Part shown: positions 1 to 7,911 of the stretch, piece by piece
Layout: each line of letters opens with the position of its first letter
Numbering within the stretch: the first letter of the stretch is position 1
Assembly (NCBI RefSeq): GCF_014384795.1
Contig: NZ_JACRSR010000001.1
Location: 930,001 to 994,000 of the forward strand
DNA: 64,000 nucleotides
Source: Gehongia tenuis
Lineage (GTDB): Bacteria > Bacillota > Clostridia > Christensenellales > NSJ-53
Reading direction: 5' to 3'
Program-made: the position numbers and the translations under genes
Notes under the pieces: model-generated
Databases searched by the model: none
What the model saw: the letters and a program-made list of their open reading frames with translations, nothing else
Told to the model about the DNA's origin: nothing

Positions 1-1524
1 GGCCTGTTTTATGCGCCTATTTTCCTGTGTCTGGGATTGATGGCCAGGGACATGAGGATTCCCAGATCCGGCCTTGGACTGGGAGCAGGCTTGGCCCTGA
101 TGATCATGGAAGGGCTCATGCTGCACCATTTTGCATGGCAGCGCCATGACAGCATGTATTTATGGCTTCCCCTGGTGATGGTGTATCTGTTCGCCTGCCT
201 TCTCAAAGTGCGAAGTCCTGCAAAACCGTTCCTGAGACGATTTTCCATGGCGGTGTACATTCTGCACCCCATGGCTATCGTGCTGGTGCGGGGTGCAGGT
301 AAGGCGCTGCATCTCAAAGGGCTTATGGATATCAGCCCGCTCTACTACCTTGCTGTTGCGGGGCTGTCCGTTCTGGCAGCGGGACTTTATGCGAAGATCG
401 CCGAAAAGGGGAACGACGCTCGGGAGCGTGCCTGGGTGGAGATCAATCTAAGAAATTTATACCACAATGTGGAGGAACTGAAAAAGCTTCTGCCGGAAGG
501 ATGCGCCCTTATGGCGGTGGTGAAGGCGAACGCCTACGGCCATGGCGCGGTGGAAATCGCCCGGGCGCTGCATAAAGCGGGCATAACGGCATACGCTACA
601 GCTACGGCGGAGGAAGGGGTACAGCTGCGGAAAAGGGGCATCCGCGGAGATATCCTGGTTTTAGGCTATACGCCGGCCAGCGAGCGGAAAAAGCTGAGAA
701 AATACCGGCTCATACAGACCGTAGCCGACAGCGACCACGCAAGAGCCCTCTCCGGAAAGAAGCCGATTCGGGCGCATGTGGCTGTGGATACGGGCATGCA
801 CCGGCTGGGAGAGGATTATGCCAGGATTGACGAACTTTGCACGATTTACCTTGAAGCCGGACTCAAGGTGGAAGGGCTCAGCACCCATCTATGTGCGGCG
901 GACAGTACCAAGGAGGAAGATATCCTTTTTACCTACCGCCAGATCGAACGTTTCTGGCAGGTGGTAAAGGCGCTGAAGGCGCGAGGCGTGGAGCCCGGAA
1001 AGCTCCATTTTCAGAGCACCTACGGTCTTCTCAACTACGATGGCACCGGATGCGCCTATGCCCGGGTTGGAATCGCTCTGTACGGCGTTTTAAGCTCGCC
1101 GAATGGTCTGGTAAGGTCCGAGCTGGACCTTCGGCCTGTCCTTAGCTTAAAAGGCAAAATAGGGGCCATCCGCGAGATTGAGGAAGGGGAGACCCTGGGT
1201 TATGGCAGAGCCTATCGGGCCAAAGAAAAAATGACAGCGGCGGTGGTGACGCTGGGCTATGCGGATGGAATTCCCCGGGGGCTGACCGGCGAAGCCCTGG
1301 TCCATGGCCGGCGGGTGCCCATCGTGGGACGCATCTGTATGGATCAGCTCACTTTGGATGTGTCGGGGATTGAGGACGTGAAGGCTGGAGATGTGGTAAC
1401 GCTGATTGGCCGGGACGGCGAAGCCTTTATTTCGGCGGAAGAGGCGGCGGCGGGAGCCGGAACCATTACCAACGAACTATTGAGCAGGCTTGGACCGCGT
1501 CTCGGCAGGGTGGTCCTATCCTGA
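1..1524 (+). CDS. Membrane-anchored alanine/serine racemase (VanT-type), 5'-truncated by window edge
   Basis: The reading frame is open from base 1, so the start lies upstream; 507 residues are visible. The first ~125 are hydrophobic helices like the C-terminal part of an acyltransferase-3 membrane domain. The rest is a complete fold-type III PLP racemase. The PLP lysine lies in AVVKANAYGHG (codon at 523-525), and the second catalytic base is the tyrosine of TLGYADGIPRG. A racemase fused to a membrane acyltransferase-like domain is the VanT architecture, so it may racemize L-Ser or L-Ala to supply D-amino acids for peptidoglycan. No other van gene is visible, so a plain wall-precursor racemase is equally possible. 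Substrate cannot be decided from sequence. Confidence 0.85.
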   Translation, partial: GLFYAPIFLCLGLMARDMRIPRSGLGLGAGLALMIMEGLMLHHFAWQRHDSMYLWLPLVMVYLFACLLKVRSPAKPFLRRFSMAVYILHPMAIVLVRGAGKALHLKGLMDISPLYYLAVAGLSVLAAGLYAKIAEKGNDARERAWVEINLRNLYHNVEELKKLLPEGCALMAVVKANAYGHGAVEIARALHKAGITAYATATAEEGVQLRKRGIRGDILVLGYTPASERKKLRKYRLIQTVADSDHARALSGKKPIRAHVAVDTGMHRLGEDYARIDELCTIYLEAGLKVEGLSTHLCAADSTKEEDILFTYRQIERFWQVVKALKARGVEPGKLHFQSTYGLLNYDGTGCAYARVGIALYGVLSSPNGLVRSELDLRPVLSLKGKIGAIREIEEGETLGYGRAYRAKEKMTAAVVTLGYADGIPRGLTGEALVHGRRVPIVGRICMDQLTLDVSGIEDVKAGDVVTLIGRDGEAFISAEEAAAGAGTITNELLSRLGPRLGRVVLS

Positions 1525-1527
1525 TGG

Positions 1528-1563
1528 TAAAAAGCGCACCCCACATTTTAGTGAGGTGCGCTT
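1528..1563 (-). terminator. Intrinsic terminator of the tRNA-Leu transcript
   Basis: Arms AAGCGCACC (1532-1540) and GGTGCGCTT (1555-1563) form a 9-bp stem. Read on the minus strand the stem is followed by a T-run (TTTTTACC). It lies just 3' of the minus-strand tRNA and may also slow transcription leaving the racemase gene on the plus strand. Confidence 0.7.
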
Positions 1564-1569
1564 CACCGT

Positions 1570-1658
1570 TGGTGCCGAAGACCGGGATCGAACCGGTACG
1601 GGAGGTTAGTCCCGCAGGATTTTAAGTCCTGTGCGTCTGCCAATTTCGCCACTCCGGC
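1570..1658 (-). tRNA. tRNA-Leu (anticodon TAA)
   Basis: The minus strand reads a class II tRNA with a 7-bp acceptor stem (5' GCCGGAG with 3' CTTCGGC, one G-T pair), discriminator A, encoded CCA, anticodon TAA in ACTTAAAATCC, a long variable arm (GCGGGACTAACCTCCCGT) and the T-loop GGTTCGATCCC. The long variable arm plus TAA identifies leucine. Confidence 0.95.
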
Positions 1659-1669
1659 CGAACGTATTT

Positions 1670-1699
1670 ATTTTACTTCGGCCGGAAGGGTCTTGTCAA
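1670..1699 (-). promoter_or_regulatory. Sigma-A-type promoter for tRNA-Leu
   Basis: On the minus strand, TTGACA (1694-1699) and TAAAAT (1670-1675) are separated by 18 bp, about 12 bases upstream of the mature tRNA 5' end. The -35 hexamer overlaps the stop codon of the cysteine-rich gene. A 9-bp inverted repeat (1654-1662 / 1677-1685) overlaps the spacer and the tRNA 5' end. Confidence 0.7.
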
Positions 1700-2388
1700 C
1701 AGCGTCGGCACTGACTGTTCCAGTCGGTCCGTCCACCCTGTGGAAACAGGGGCCGGCGGAAGAATTCGCTGCAGCAGCCCGCATTGCAGTGGGAGCCGGG
1801 CCGAGGGCAGGGCCGCTCAAAGCCGCAGCTTGAGTTCATCCGAGCATAAGCTTCCACCACCACTTTGGCGGCAAGGTCCACCGAAACACAGCAATTCCGA
1901 ACGGGATAACAACCCCGTGGAATCATCAGCTTGACACTGGCGCGCACGTTGAAATCCCGGCAGCGTGGTACGCATACCACAGCGTCAATGGGCAGTTCAA
2001 TCTCACCTTTGATGCAGCAGGGCCGGCAGCTGCCCGGCGGGCAGTAAGCCACTTCCACCGGTACACAGACTCTGCCCTTGACGCAGAATTTTCCGCATCC
2101 GATGCTGCAGATATTGAGTCCATGTATGGGTGCTTCCTCCACGCAGCCCGTACCCTTGATGATTTCTATCTCGCAGCAGGCGTTAGGCATGGCTTGAAGC
2201 CGCATGGGCACTTGGCAATAGCGTTCCTCAAAGAACACCGCGTCCAGCACCTGACAGGGCCAATTCGGTTCCGGACAGCAGGGCCAGGGCGTGGGGCGCC
2301 AGGGGGAGGGTTCGGGACAGCAATTGGACTTGGCGCTCGAGATGCACGGATCGCGGCGGCAAGGATCTTGACAATCATAGAAGAACAT
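1696..2388 (-). CDS. Cysteine-rich protein, probable spore coat/exosporium component
   Basis: This is a 230-residue protein with 32 cysteines (about 14%), many as CC pairs or in Cys-Pro contexts, plus proline-rich stretches (PEPSPWRPTPWPCCPEP). The middle of the protein (about residues 50-190) alternates short beta-like stretches with cysteines. No signal peptide or enzyme motif is seen. The start is supported by AAGGAGG nine bases before ATG. Cysteine-rich proteins of this kind are typical of clostridial spore coats, where they cross-link by disulfides, and a near-perfect sigma-K-type promoter precedes the gene. The function is inferred from composition and regulation, not from a recognised family. 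Confidence 0.65.
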   Translation of the reverse strand: MFFYDCQDPCRRDPCISSAKSNCCPEPSPWRPTPWPCCPEPNWPCQVLDAVFFEERYCQVPMRLQAMPNACCEIEIIKGTGCVEEAPIHGLNICSIGCGKFCVKGRVCVPVEVAYCPPGSCRPCCIKGEIELPIDAVVCVPRCRDFNVRASVKLMIPRGCYPVRNCCVSVDLAAKVVVEAYARMNSSCGFERPCPRPGSHCNAGCCSEFFRRPLFPQGGRTDWNSQCRRC

Positions 2389-2432
2389 GATGGGTCCTCC
2401 TTCTCAGTTCGTAATGGATCGGGTACTTATGG

Positions 2433-2461
2433 TATTATATGTGGCGAAATAGGCAATGGTT
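2433..2461 (-). promoter_or_regulatory. Candidate sigma-K promoter of the cysteine-rich gene
   Basis: The minus strand reads AACC (2458-2461), 16 bp, then CATATAATA (2433-2441). This fits the Bacillus sigma-K consensus mACm-N16-CATAnnnTA at every defined position. Predicted transcription start is about 38 nt upstream of the ATG at 2388. Confidence 0.6.
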
Positions 2462-2494
2462 CTATTGAGGTGTTGATCCCCGGATATGCCTTGG

Positions 2495-2523
2495 TTGCGC
2501 CAATTGGATTGACGGGGTATAAT
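2495..2523 (+). promoter_or_regulatory. Sigma-A-type promoter for RNase J
   Basis: TTGCGC (2495-2500), a 17-bp spacer and a consensus TATAAT (2518-2523) lie 52 bp upstream of the TTG start. The -35 is weak and the -10 perfect. Confidence 0.55.
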
Positions 2524-2575
2524 AGTAAAGTTATATGTGTCCGGAAATTAACATAATCAAAAAGGAGGGAAGCTT

Positions 2576-4243
2576 TTGGCTTCAAAAGGAAAAAAACTGA
2601 AGATCATGTTCCTGGGCGGTTTGGATGAGATCGGAAAGAATATGACCGCAATGGAATATGGCGATGATATCATCGTGATTGATAGCGGGGTTCGCTTTCC
2701 GGAAGAGGAAATGCTGGGAATCGACCTTGTGATCCCGGATATCAGCTATCTGGTGAAAAACCAGCATAAGGTGCGGGGATTCGTAATCACCCACGGCCAC
2801 GAGGACCATATCGGGGCCGTTCCCTATGTGATTCGTCAGGTGAATGCCCCCATCTATGGTTCCAATCTGGCCCTTGCGCTCATTGAAAACAAGCTCAAGG
2901 AACACCGCATCACAAACGCCAAACTGAATCGTGTGAAGGCGGGGGACAAGCTGCAGCTGGGTTCGTTTAACATCGAGTTTATTCACGTAAACCACAGCAT
3001 CAACGATGCGTTTGCGCTGGCGATCCACACCCGTGTGGGCACGATCATCCACAGCGGCGATTTCAAGGTGGATTTTACACCGGTGCATGGCACCGAGCCC
3101 ATCAATCTCCGCAAGTTTGGCGAATTGGGCGAGAAGGGCGTGCTAGCCCTGCTGATGGAGAGCACCAATGTGGAGCGGCCGGGGTACTCGCTGTCCGAGC
3201 AGAAGGTGGGTGAGTCCTTCCGCAACCTGTTTAAGGATGCCAAGGGAAGGATCATCGTGGCAACCTTCTCTTCCAACGTGGACCGGATTCAGCAGATCGT
3301 GGACGCGGCGGTGATGCTGGACCGCAAGGTATTCTTTGCGGGGCGGAGCGTGGAGACCATCTACCGCATCGCCACGGAACTCGGCGTGCTTAAAATTCCC
3401 AAGGGATACGCCGGCAATATTGATCAGATCAACAACCACAAGGATGATAAGATAGTGCTGGTTACCACGGGCAGCCAGGGCGAACCCATGAGCGGCCTTG
3501 TGCGCATGGCCAATGATGAACACCAAAAGGTGGGCATCAAGCAGGGGGATCTGGTGGTCCTTTCCGCTTCGCCCATTCCCGGCAACGAGAAAGGCGTCAG
3601 CCGTGTGATTGACCAGCTCTTCCGCAAAGGCGCCAATGTGATCTATGAATCGCTGAACGAAGTGCATGCGTCCGGACACGCCTGCCGTGAAGAGCTTAAA
3701 CTGATTCATACGCTGGTGCAGCCCAAATATTTTATCCCCATTCATGGGGAGCACCGCCATTTGATGCGTCATGCACAGCTGGCTGAGTCGCTGGGCATGC
3801 CCAAGGAAAATATCTTTGTTGCGGAGAACGGCGCCTGTATTGAGATGAATCGGAATTTTGCCCGGTTGGGCAATCCCATTCCCACCGGCGCGGTCCTGAT
3901 CGACGGCCTGGGTGTGGGCGATGTAGGCAACGTGGTGCTCCGCGATCGCCAGCATCTTTCCCAGGACGGCCTGGTGGCGGTGGTGATGACCTTGTCCAAG
4001 GAGAACCGGCAGCTCATTTCCGGCCCCGATATCATCTCGAGAGGCTTTGTATTTGTCAAAGAATCGGAGGAGCTCATCGAAAATGCCAAGGATGTGGTGA
4101 GGGATGTCTTGGCGGAGACCAGCGGACAGAAGATGACCGATTGGTCTGCGATCAAAATGTCCATCCGCACCAAACTGCGCAACTATTTCTTTGATCAAAC
4201 CAAGCGCAGTCCCATGATTCTGCCGATCATCATTGAGATCTAG
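2576..4243 (+). CDS. rnjA: Ribonuclease J
   Basis: This is a 555-residue metallo-beta-lactamase/beta-CASP ribonuclease, the normal length for RNase J, acting in mRNA turnover and rRNA maturation with 5'-exonuclease and endonuclease activity. The metal-binding motif HGHEDH is at residues 73-78 (H73, H75, D77, H78), followed by the ligands in IIHSGDFKVD. The beta-CASP region includes FSSNVDRIQQI, SASPIPGNEKGV and HASGHACREELK, and PIHGEHRHLMRHAQLA follows. The start is TTG, eight bases after AAAGGAGGG. It is followed after 31 bp by the two-gene LysO-like exporter. Whether it is RNase J1 or J2 cannot be told from one copy. Confidence 0.93.
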   Translation: MASKGKKLKIMFLGGLDEIGKNMTAMEYGDDIIVIDSGVRFPEEEMLGIDLVIPDISYLVKNQHKVRGFVITHGHEDHIGAVPYVIRQVNAPIYGSNLALALIENKLKEHRITNAKLNRVKAGDKLQLGSFNIEFIHVNHSINDAFALAIHTRVGTIIHSGDFKVDFTPVHGTEPINLRKFGELGEKGVLALLMESTNVERPGYSLSEQKVGESFRNLFKDAKGRIIVATFSSNVDRIQQIVDAAVMLDRKVFFAGRSVETIYRIATELGVLKIPKGYAGNIDQINNHKDDKIVLVTTGSQGEPMSGLVRMANDEHQKVGIKQGDLVVLSASPIPGNEKGVSRVIDQLFRKGANVIYESLNEVHASGHACREELKLIHTLVQPKYFIPIHGEHRHLMRHAQLAESLGMPKENIFVAENGACIEMNRNFARLGNPIPTGAVLIDGLGVGDVGNVVLRDRQHLSQDGLVAVVMTLSKENRQLISGPDIISRGFVFVKESEELIENAKDVVRDVLAETSGQKMTDWSAIKMSIRTKLRNYFFDQTKRSPMILPIIIEI

Positions 4244-4274
4244 AAGATAGAAAGAGGCTAAGGGGGTAGCCGCC

Positions 4275-4583
4275 ATGCAGTGGATGGCGACGCTGATCGT
4301 GTGTATGGCTGCGGGTATCGGCGTGGGCATTGTCTTGATGCGCCGCAGGGTGAAGAAATTCAGTGCCGACCGCTGGATCGGACCGCTGCTTTATGGATTG
4401 CTCTTCTTATTGGGCATTTCCCTTGGAACCAAGCTGGAAGCCATTGATTCAGTGGGGGAGCTGGCGCTTGAGGCGCTGGCTCTTGCCGCCGCTTCGCTTC
4501 TGGGCAGCGCGGGCGTTACCTTTTTCGTCATCAGGCTTTTGGATCGGAAAAAGGGGAGGGCCGCCCATGAAGATGACGCTTAA
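4275..4583 (+). CDS. LysO-family (DUF340) membrane protein, N-terminal half as a separate gene
   Basis: This 102-residue membrane protein has three hydrophobic segments (about 5-22, 36-52 and 63-87) and a basic RRRVKKF patch after the first. It corresponds to the first ~100 residues of the lysine exporter LysO, which in E. coli is one protein of about 300 residues. RBS AAGGGGG sits eight bases before ATG. Its last codons overlap the start of the next gene, which supplies the remaining LysO core, so the two are probably translationally coupled subunits. Lysine export is inferred from the family only. Confidence 0.65.
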   Translation: MQWMATLIVCMAAGIGVGIVLMRRRVKKFSADRWIGPLLYGLLFLLGISLGTKLEAIDSVGELALEALALAAASLLGSAGVTFFVIRLLDRKKGRAAHEDDA

Positions 4584-5169
4584 GATCGTGCTCAGCATAG
4601 GCCTTGGCGTGGCTGCCGGCCGGCTTCTCCCCCTTGAGCAATACGCGGGGCTCGTGGATGACCTGGTATCCTTTGGCATCTCAATCCTGGTCTTTTTGGT
4701 GGGATGCTCCATTGCCCAAAGCGAGGGCACCCTTCTCGCCTTCCGCAAGCTCAATTTTAGATTGCTGGTTACCCCTCTCTCCGTGATCTTTGGCAGCCTT
4801 CTGGGCTCCTTAATCATGGGTTTTCTCTTTGCCATGGCGCCCCATGAATCCATGGCGGTGGGGGCGGGCTTTGGCTGGTACACCCTTTCCGGGGTACTCA
4901 TTGGACAAAGCGATCCGGTCCTTGGCAGCGTGGCGCTTTTAGCCAATGTTTTCCGTGAAATTATGGCTTTTGTGCTCATCCCCGTTTTGGGAACGAGGCT
5001 TCCAAAGGAAGTGGCCGTTTCCACCGCCGGGGCCACGGCTATGGATACCACTCTGCCCGTTATCGTCAAGGCTTGCGGCGTCAAGGCCACTTTGACGGCG
5101 GTGGTCAGCGGGATCCTGCTGTCCATGGTGGTGCCGCTATTGGTACCGCTCATTTATGGCATGACTTGA
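4567..5169 (+). CDS. LysO-family (DUF340) lysine exporter, C-terminal core
   Basis: This 200-residue polytopic membrane protein has about six hydrophobic segments. It carries the family stretches ILVFLVGCSIAQ, GAGFGWYTLSGVLIGQ and GATAMDTTLPVIVKACG; the last contains the conserved acidic and polar residues of the transport core. The start chosen is ATG at 4567, which overlaps the preceding gene by 17 bases. A longer frame opens upstream, but it is only the shadow of that gene. Together the two genes rebuild a LysO-like protein of about 300 residues. Confidence 0.7.
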   Translation: MKMTLKIVLSIGLGVAAGRLLPLEQYAGLVDDLVSFGISILVFLVGCSIAQSEGTLLAFRKLNFRLLVTPLSVIFGSLLGSLIMGFLFAMAPHESMAVGAGFGWYTLSGVLIGQSDPVLGSVALLANVFREIMAFVLIPVLGTRLPKEVAVSTAGATAMDTTLPVIVKACGVKATLTAVVSGILLSMVVPLLVPLIYGMT

Positions 5170-5176
5170 CAGTTTT

Positions 5177-5195
5177 AATCCTTTTTTAAAGGATT
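5177..5195 (+). terminator. Possible weak terminator hairpin after the LysO genes
   Basis: AATCCTTT (5177-5184) and AAAGGATT (5188-5195) form a perfect 8-bp inverted repeat with a TTT loop just after the LysO stop. No T-run follows, so termination is uncertain. Confidence 0.3.
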
Positions 5196-5220
5196 CGTAA
5201 CGGGCAGGGCCGGCGATTCC

Positions 5221-5249
5221 TTGCTTGTTTGTCCATAAAAAGATATAAT
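5221..5249 (+). promoter_or_regulatory. Sigma-A-type promoter for mltG
   Basis: TTGCTT (5221-5226), a 17-bp spacer and consensus TATAAT (5244-5249) lie 34 bp upstream of the mltG start codon. Confidence 0.65.
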
Positions 5250-5283
5250 GGTCTCAAATCATTTGGTGATATGGAGGGATTGG

Positions 5284-6486
5284 ATGCCTGAAGTCAAAAT
5301 TGCACCTGGCAAGTCCAACCAAACCTCAAAATCTAAACCTTCCCAAACGAAGCCGAGCCACGGTGAGACCGCGGTTCGTTCAGTGTGGAAGGTTGTTCGC
5401 GCCATTTTGGTGTTTATCACCAGCCTGGTGCTGGTGGTGGGCGTGGTTTACCAGGGCTGGCAGTTCGTCTACAATCGTTATTTCGCGCCCAGTGACGCCA
5501 GCGACAACACGCCGGTGATGGTCAGCATCTCCCGGGGATCTTCCATCAACACGGTGGCCAGCGCCCTGTACGAGGCGGGCGTGGTGCGAAACAAGGGTAT
5601 TTTCAAGTACTATGTGGAGCTCACCGATCGGGGAGCGGATCTGAAAGCGGGCAACTATCAGCTGAGCCGTGGCATGACCATGGATGAGATCATCAGCGAG
5701 CTCACCAGCGGCGAGGCTTCCAGCAACGTGACCACCTTCCTGGTGACCGAGGGCCAAAACGTGGAAATCATGGCCCAATCGCTGGTGCGCCAGGGCGTGC
5801 TCAAGAACACCGATGAGTTTCTGGCCCTATGCAAAAATCCGGAAATCTTCCGGGAGGACTACGATTTCATTGATACGCTGATGAACGAGGATACCAGCCA
5901 GCGCAAGTATATTCTGGAGGGCTATCTATTCCCGGCCAAGTACGAGATCTATCTGGACTCCACGGCGGAGGATATCATTCGCCGCATGCTGGATAAGACG
6001 GACAGCGTCCTCACCGATATTTACCGCAGCCGTGCGGAAGAGCTGGATATGAGCGTGGACGAGGTGCTCACGCTGGCTTCCCTCATCGAGAAGGAATCCA
6101 AGACCGCCGATTTCAAGAAGGTTTCCGCGGTCTTCCACAACCGTTTGAAGCGGGATATGAATCTTGAATCCTGCGTGACGGTTCAGTATATCCTGAACAC
6201 CCACCGGCTCAATCTCACAAACGAAGACATCTCGGTGGATTCGCCCTACAACACCTATAAGAACAAGGGACTTCCCGAAGGGCCCATCGCCAATCCAGGC
6301 CAGGCTGCCATTGAAGCGGCGCTCTACCCCGATGAGGATTTCAGGTCCGAGGGTTACCTGTTCTTCTGCGTGAAGGAGCCCACCTCCGGAGAGCTGTATT
6401 TCTCCAAGACGGCGGCCGAGCATCAGCGGGCCACCGAAGAATTCAGGCCTCTTTGGGAACAGTACGACCAATCTCAGGGCAACTGA
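5284..6486 (+). CDS. mltG: Endolytic murein transglycosylase MltG (YceG family)
   Basis: This 400-residue single-pass membrane protein has a basic, Ser/Thr/Pro-rich cytoplasmic tail (about 1-35), one transmembrane helix (about 37-60) and an extracellular YceG domain. MltG cleaves nascent glycan strands at the membrane. The catalytic-region motif LASLIEKESK carries the conserved glutamate, and YNTYKNKGLPEGPIANPG is the family signature near the C-terminus. The ATG at 5284 follows GGAGGG by five bases; an in-frame ATG 36 bases upstream lies inside the -10 box and cannot be the start. A strong terminator follows, so the gene is probably monocistronic. Confidence 0.92.
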   Translation: MPEVKIAPGKSNQTSKSKPSQTKPSHGETAVRSVWKVVRAILVFITSLVLVVGVVYQGWQFVYNRYFAPSDASDNTPVMVSISRGSSINTVASALYEAGVVRNKGIFKYYVELTDRGADLKAGNYQLSRGMTMDEIISELTSGEASSNVTTFLVTEGQNVEIMAQSLVRQGVLKNTDEFLALCKNPEIFREDYDFIDTLMNEDTSQRKYILEGYLFPAKYEIYLDSTAEDIIRRMLDKTDSVLTDIYRSRAEELDMSVDEVLTLASLIEKESKTADFKKVSAVFHNRLKRDMNLESCVTVQYILNTHRLNLTNEDISVDSPYNTYKNKGLPEGPIANPGQAAIEAALYPDEDFRSEGYLFFCVKEPTSGELYFSKTAAEHQRATEEFRPLWEQYDQSQGN

Positions 6487-6496
6487 TGAAAATCAC

Positions 6497-6535
6497 AAAG
6501 GACCGCTTCGGATTTTGGCCGGAACGGTCCTTTTT
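6497..6535 (+). terminator. Intrinsic terminator after mltG
   Basis: AAAGGACCG (6497-6505) and CGGTCCTTT (6525-6533) form a 9-bp stem running into TTTTT. It ends about 16 bases upstream of the next start codon. Confidence 0.8.
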
Positions 6536-6550
6536 GACGGAGGGATGAAG

Positions 6551-7783
6551 ATGAACGTACCCGAGCTTCTGGCGCCGGCGGGCAGCCCGGAACGGCTGAA
6601 AAGTGCCATCCTTTTTGGCGCTGATGCGGTGTATCTTTCGGGCAAGCATTTCGGCCTTCGGGCCCAGGCGGAAAATTTTACGACCGAGGAGCTGGCGAAG
6701 GGTATTGCCTACGCCCATGAACGGGGCAGGCGCTGTTACGTGACATTGAACAAGATTCCCCGGCAGCGGGATCTTAGCGATCTTGAGGCCGCTATTGAGG
6801 AAGCGCGGGACACAAAAGCGGACGCGGTGATCGTATCCGACCCCGGAATCATGCGCGAGGTGCAGCGCATTGCGCCGGGACTTCCCATTCATCTGAGTAC
6901 GCAGGCCAACGCCACCAATGCGCCCAGCTGTAAATTCTGGTATGATCAGGGCGTGCAGCGCATTGTTTTTGCCCGGGAACTCTCCCTAAAAGAGATGGGG
7001 GAGATCATCGCAGCCTCACCGAAGGATTTGGAATTTGAATGCTTTATTCATGGCTCCATGTGTATCTCCTATTCGGGACGGTGCCTGATGAGCAACTATT
7101 TTTCCAGCCGGGACGGAAACTCCGGCGCTTGTGCCCAGCCCTGCCGTTGGAAATACGCGGTGATGGAGGAGAAGCGTCCCGGCGAATACTTCCCGGTGGC
7201 GGAGGACGCCTACGGCACCTACATCTTCAATTCCAAGGACCTGTTCTGGATGCCCCACATCAAGGAGCTGGCCGAGATCGGAATACATTGCTTCAAGATC
7301 GAGGGACGGATGAAGACGGCCTACTATACCGCCACCGTCACCCGGGCCTATCGAAGGGCCTTGGACCGCTACAGCGCGGATCCTGAACACTTCAGGATGA
7401 CCGAGGAGGATCAGGCGGAGGTGATGAAGGCCGGACAACGGGAATTTACCGACGCCTTTTATGAGGGCCCGCTGGAAAAGAACAGCCAGCTTTACGACCG
7501 ATCCCGAAATACGGCCAGTTATGAATTCTCCGCCATGGTGCTGGACTACGATGAAAGTGGCGGAAGGGTGTTCCTCCAGCAGAGAAACAATTTCAGGGTG
7601 GGGGACCGGCTGGAGGCACTGGCCTATCACGAACTTCCAAGGGAGGATTTCGTGGTGGAGCGCATGATGGATGAGGAAGGAAATGAGATCAAAGTGGCGC
7701 CCCATCCGATGCAGAAAGTATGGGTGGACTGTAATCTGCCTCTCATGCCGGGGGATATGCTGCGAAAATGCAAAAAAGCTTAA
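6551..7783 (+). CDS. U32-family protein, TrhP-like tRNA 5-hydroxyuridine factor
   Basis: This 410-residue protein is annotated as peptidase U32 but matches the TrhP/YrrO branch, which works in 5-hydroxyuridine formation at tRNA position 34 rather than proteolysis. The signature ECFIHGSMCISYSGRCLMS is present, followed by GACAQPCRWKY, giving the conserved cysteine set thought to hold an Fe-S cluster. The N-terminus ELLAPAGSPERLKSAILFGA is typical. GGAGGG lies six bases before the chosen ATG at 6551; the ATG at 6545 touches the RBS and is unlikely. It sits between two terminators, so it is probably transcribed alone or by readthrough from mltG. Confidence 0.85.
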   Translation: MNVPELLAPAGSPERLKSAILFGADAVYLSGKHFGLRAQAENFTTEELAKGIAYAHERGRRCYVTLNKIPRQRDLSDLEAAIEEARDTKADAVIVSDPGIMREVQRIAPGLPIHLSTQANATNAPSCKFWYDQGVQRIVFARELSLKEMGEIIAASPKDLEFECFIHGSMCISYSGRCLMSNYFSSRDGNSGACAQPCRWKYAVMEEKRPGEYFPVAEDAYGTYIFNSKDLFWMPHIKELAEIGIHCFKIEGRMKTAYYTATVTRAYRRALDRYSADPEHFRMTEEDQAEVMKAGQREFTDAFYEGPLEKNSQLYDRSRNTASYEFSAMVLDYDESGGRVFLQQRNNFRVGDRLEALAYHELPREDFVVERMMDEEGNEIKVAPHPMQKVWVDCNLPLMPGDMLRKCKKA

Positions 7784-7788
7784 ATCCG

Positions 7789-7821
7789 AAACCGCAAGGC
7801 CGTATGCTTTGCGGTTTTTTT
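7789..7821 (+). terminator. Intrinsic terminator after the U32 gene
   Basis: AAACCGCAA (7789-7797) pairs with TTGCGGTTT (from 7809), followed by a T-run to 7821. Confidence 0.85.
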
Positions 7822-7834
7822 ACTCACGATAAAG

Positions 7835-7863
7835 TTGACAGCCTGACCTAAAAGGGAGATAAT
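7835..7863 (+). promoter_or_regulatory. Promoter of the zinc uptake operon
   Basis: Consensus TTGACA (7835-7840), 17 bp and GATAAT (7858-7863). The operator at 7873-7887 begins nine bases after the -10, across the predicted transcription start. Confidence 0.75.
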
Positions 7864-7872
7864 GAATGCAAA

Positions 7873-7887
7873 TGCAAATGATTTGCA
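7873..7887 (+). promoter_or_regulatory. Fur-family (Zur-like) operator, perfect 7-1-7 inverted repeat
   Basis: TGCAAATGATTTGCA is a perfect 7-1-7 palindrome, the architecture of Fur/Zur/PerR boxes (TGATAATnATTATCA for Fur). Its position over the start of the ABC operon, whose last gene encodes a Fur-family protein, suggests autoregulated zinc repression. Confidence 0.7.
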
Positions 7888-7911
7888 ATAACACGATTTC
7901 AGGGGGCAAGC

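Noticed and set aside
1654..1685. CCGGCCGAA/TTCGGCCGG repeat as terminator of the cysteine-rich gene
   Set aside because: No T-run follows on the minus strand, and the repeat overlaps the tRNA promoter and 5' end.
1740..2556. Plus-strand open frames across the cysteine-rich gene
   Set aside because: They have weaker start signals and no domain; the minus-strand frame has AAGGAGG and a sigma-K-type promoter.
3143..4330. 395-residue open frame on the minus strand
   Set aside because: It lies antisense to RNase J, shows no RBS or domain, and reflects codon bias of the real gene.
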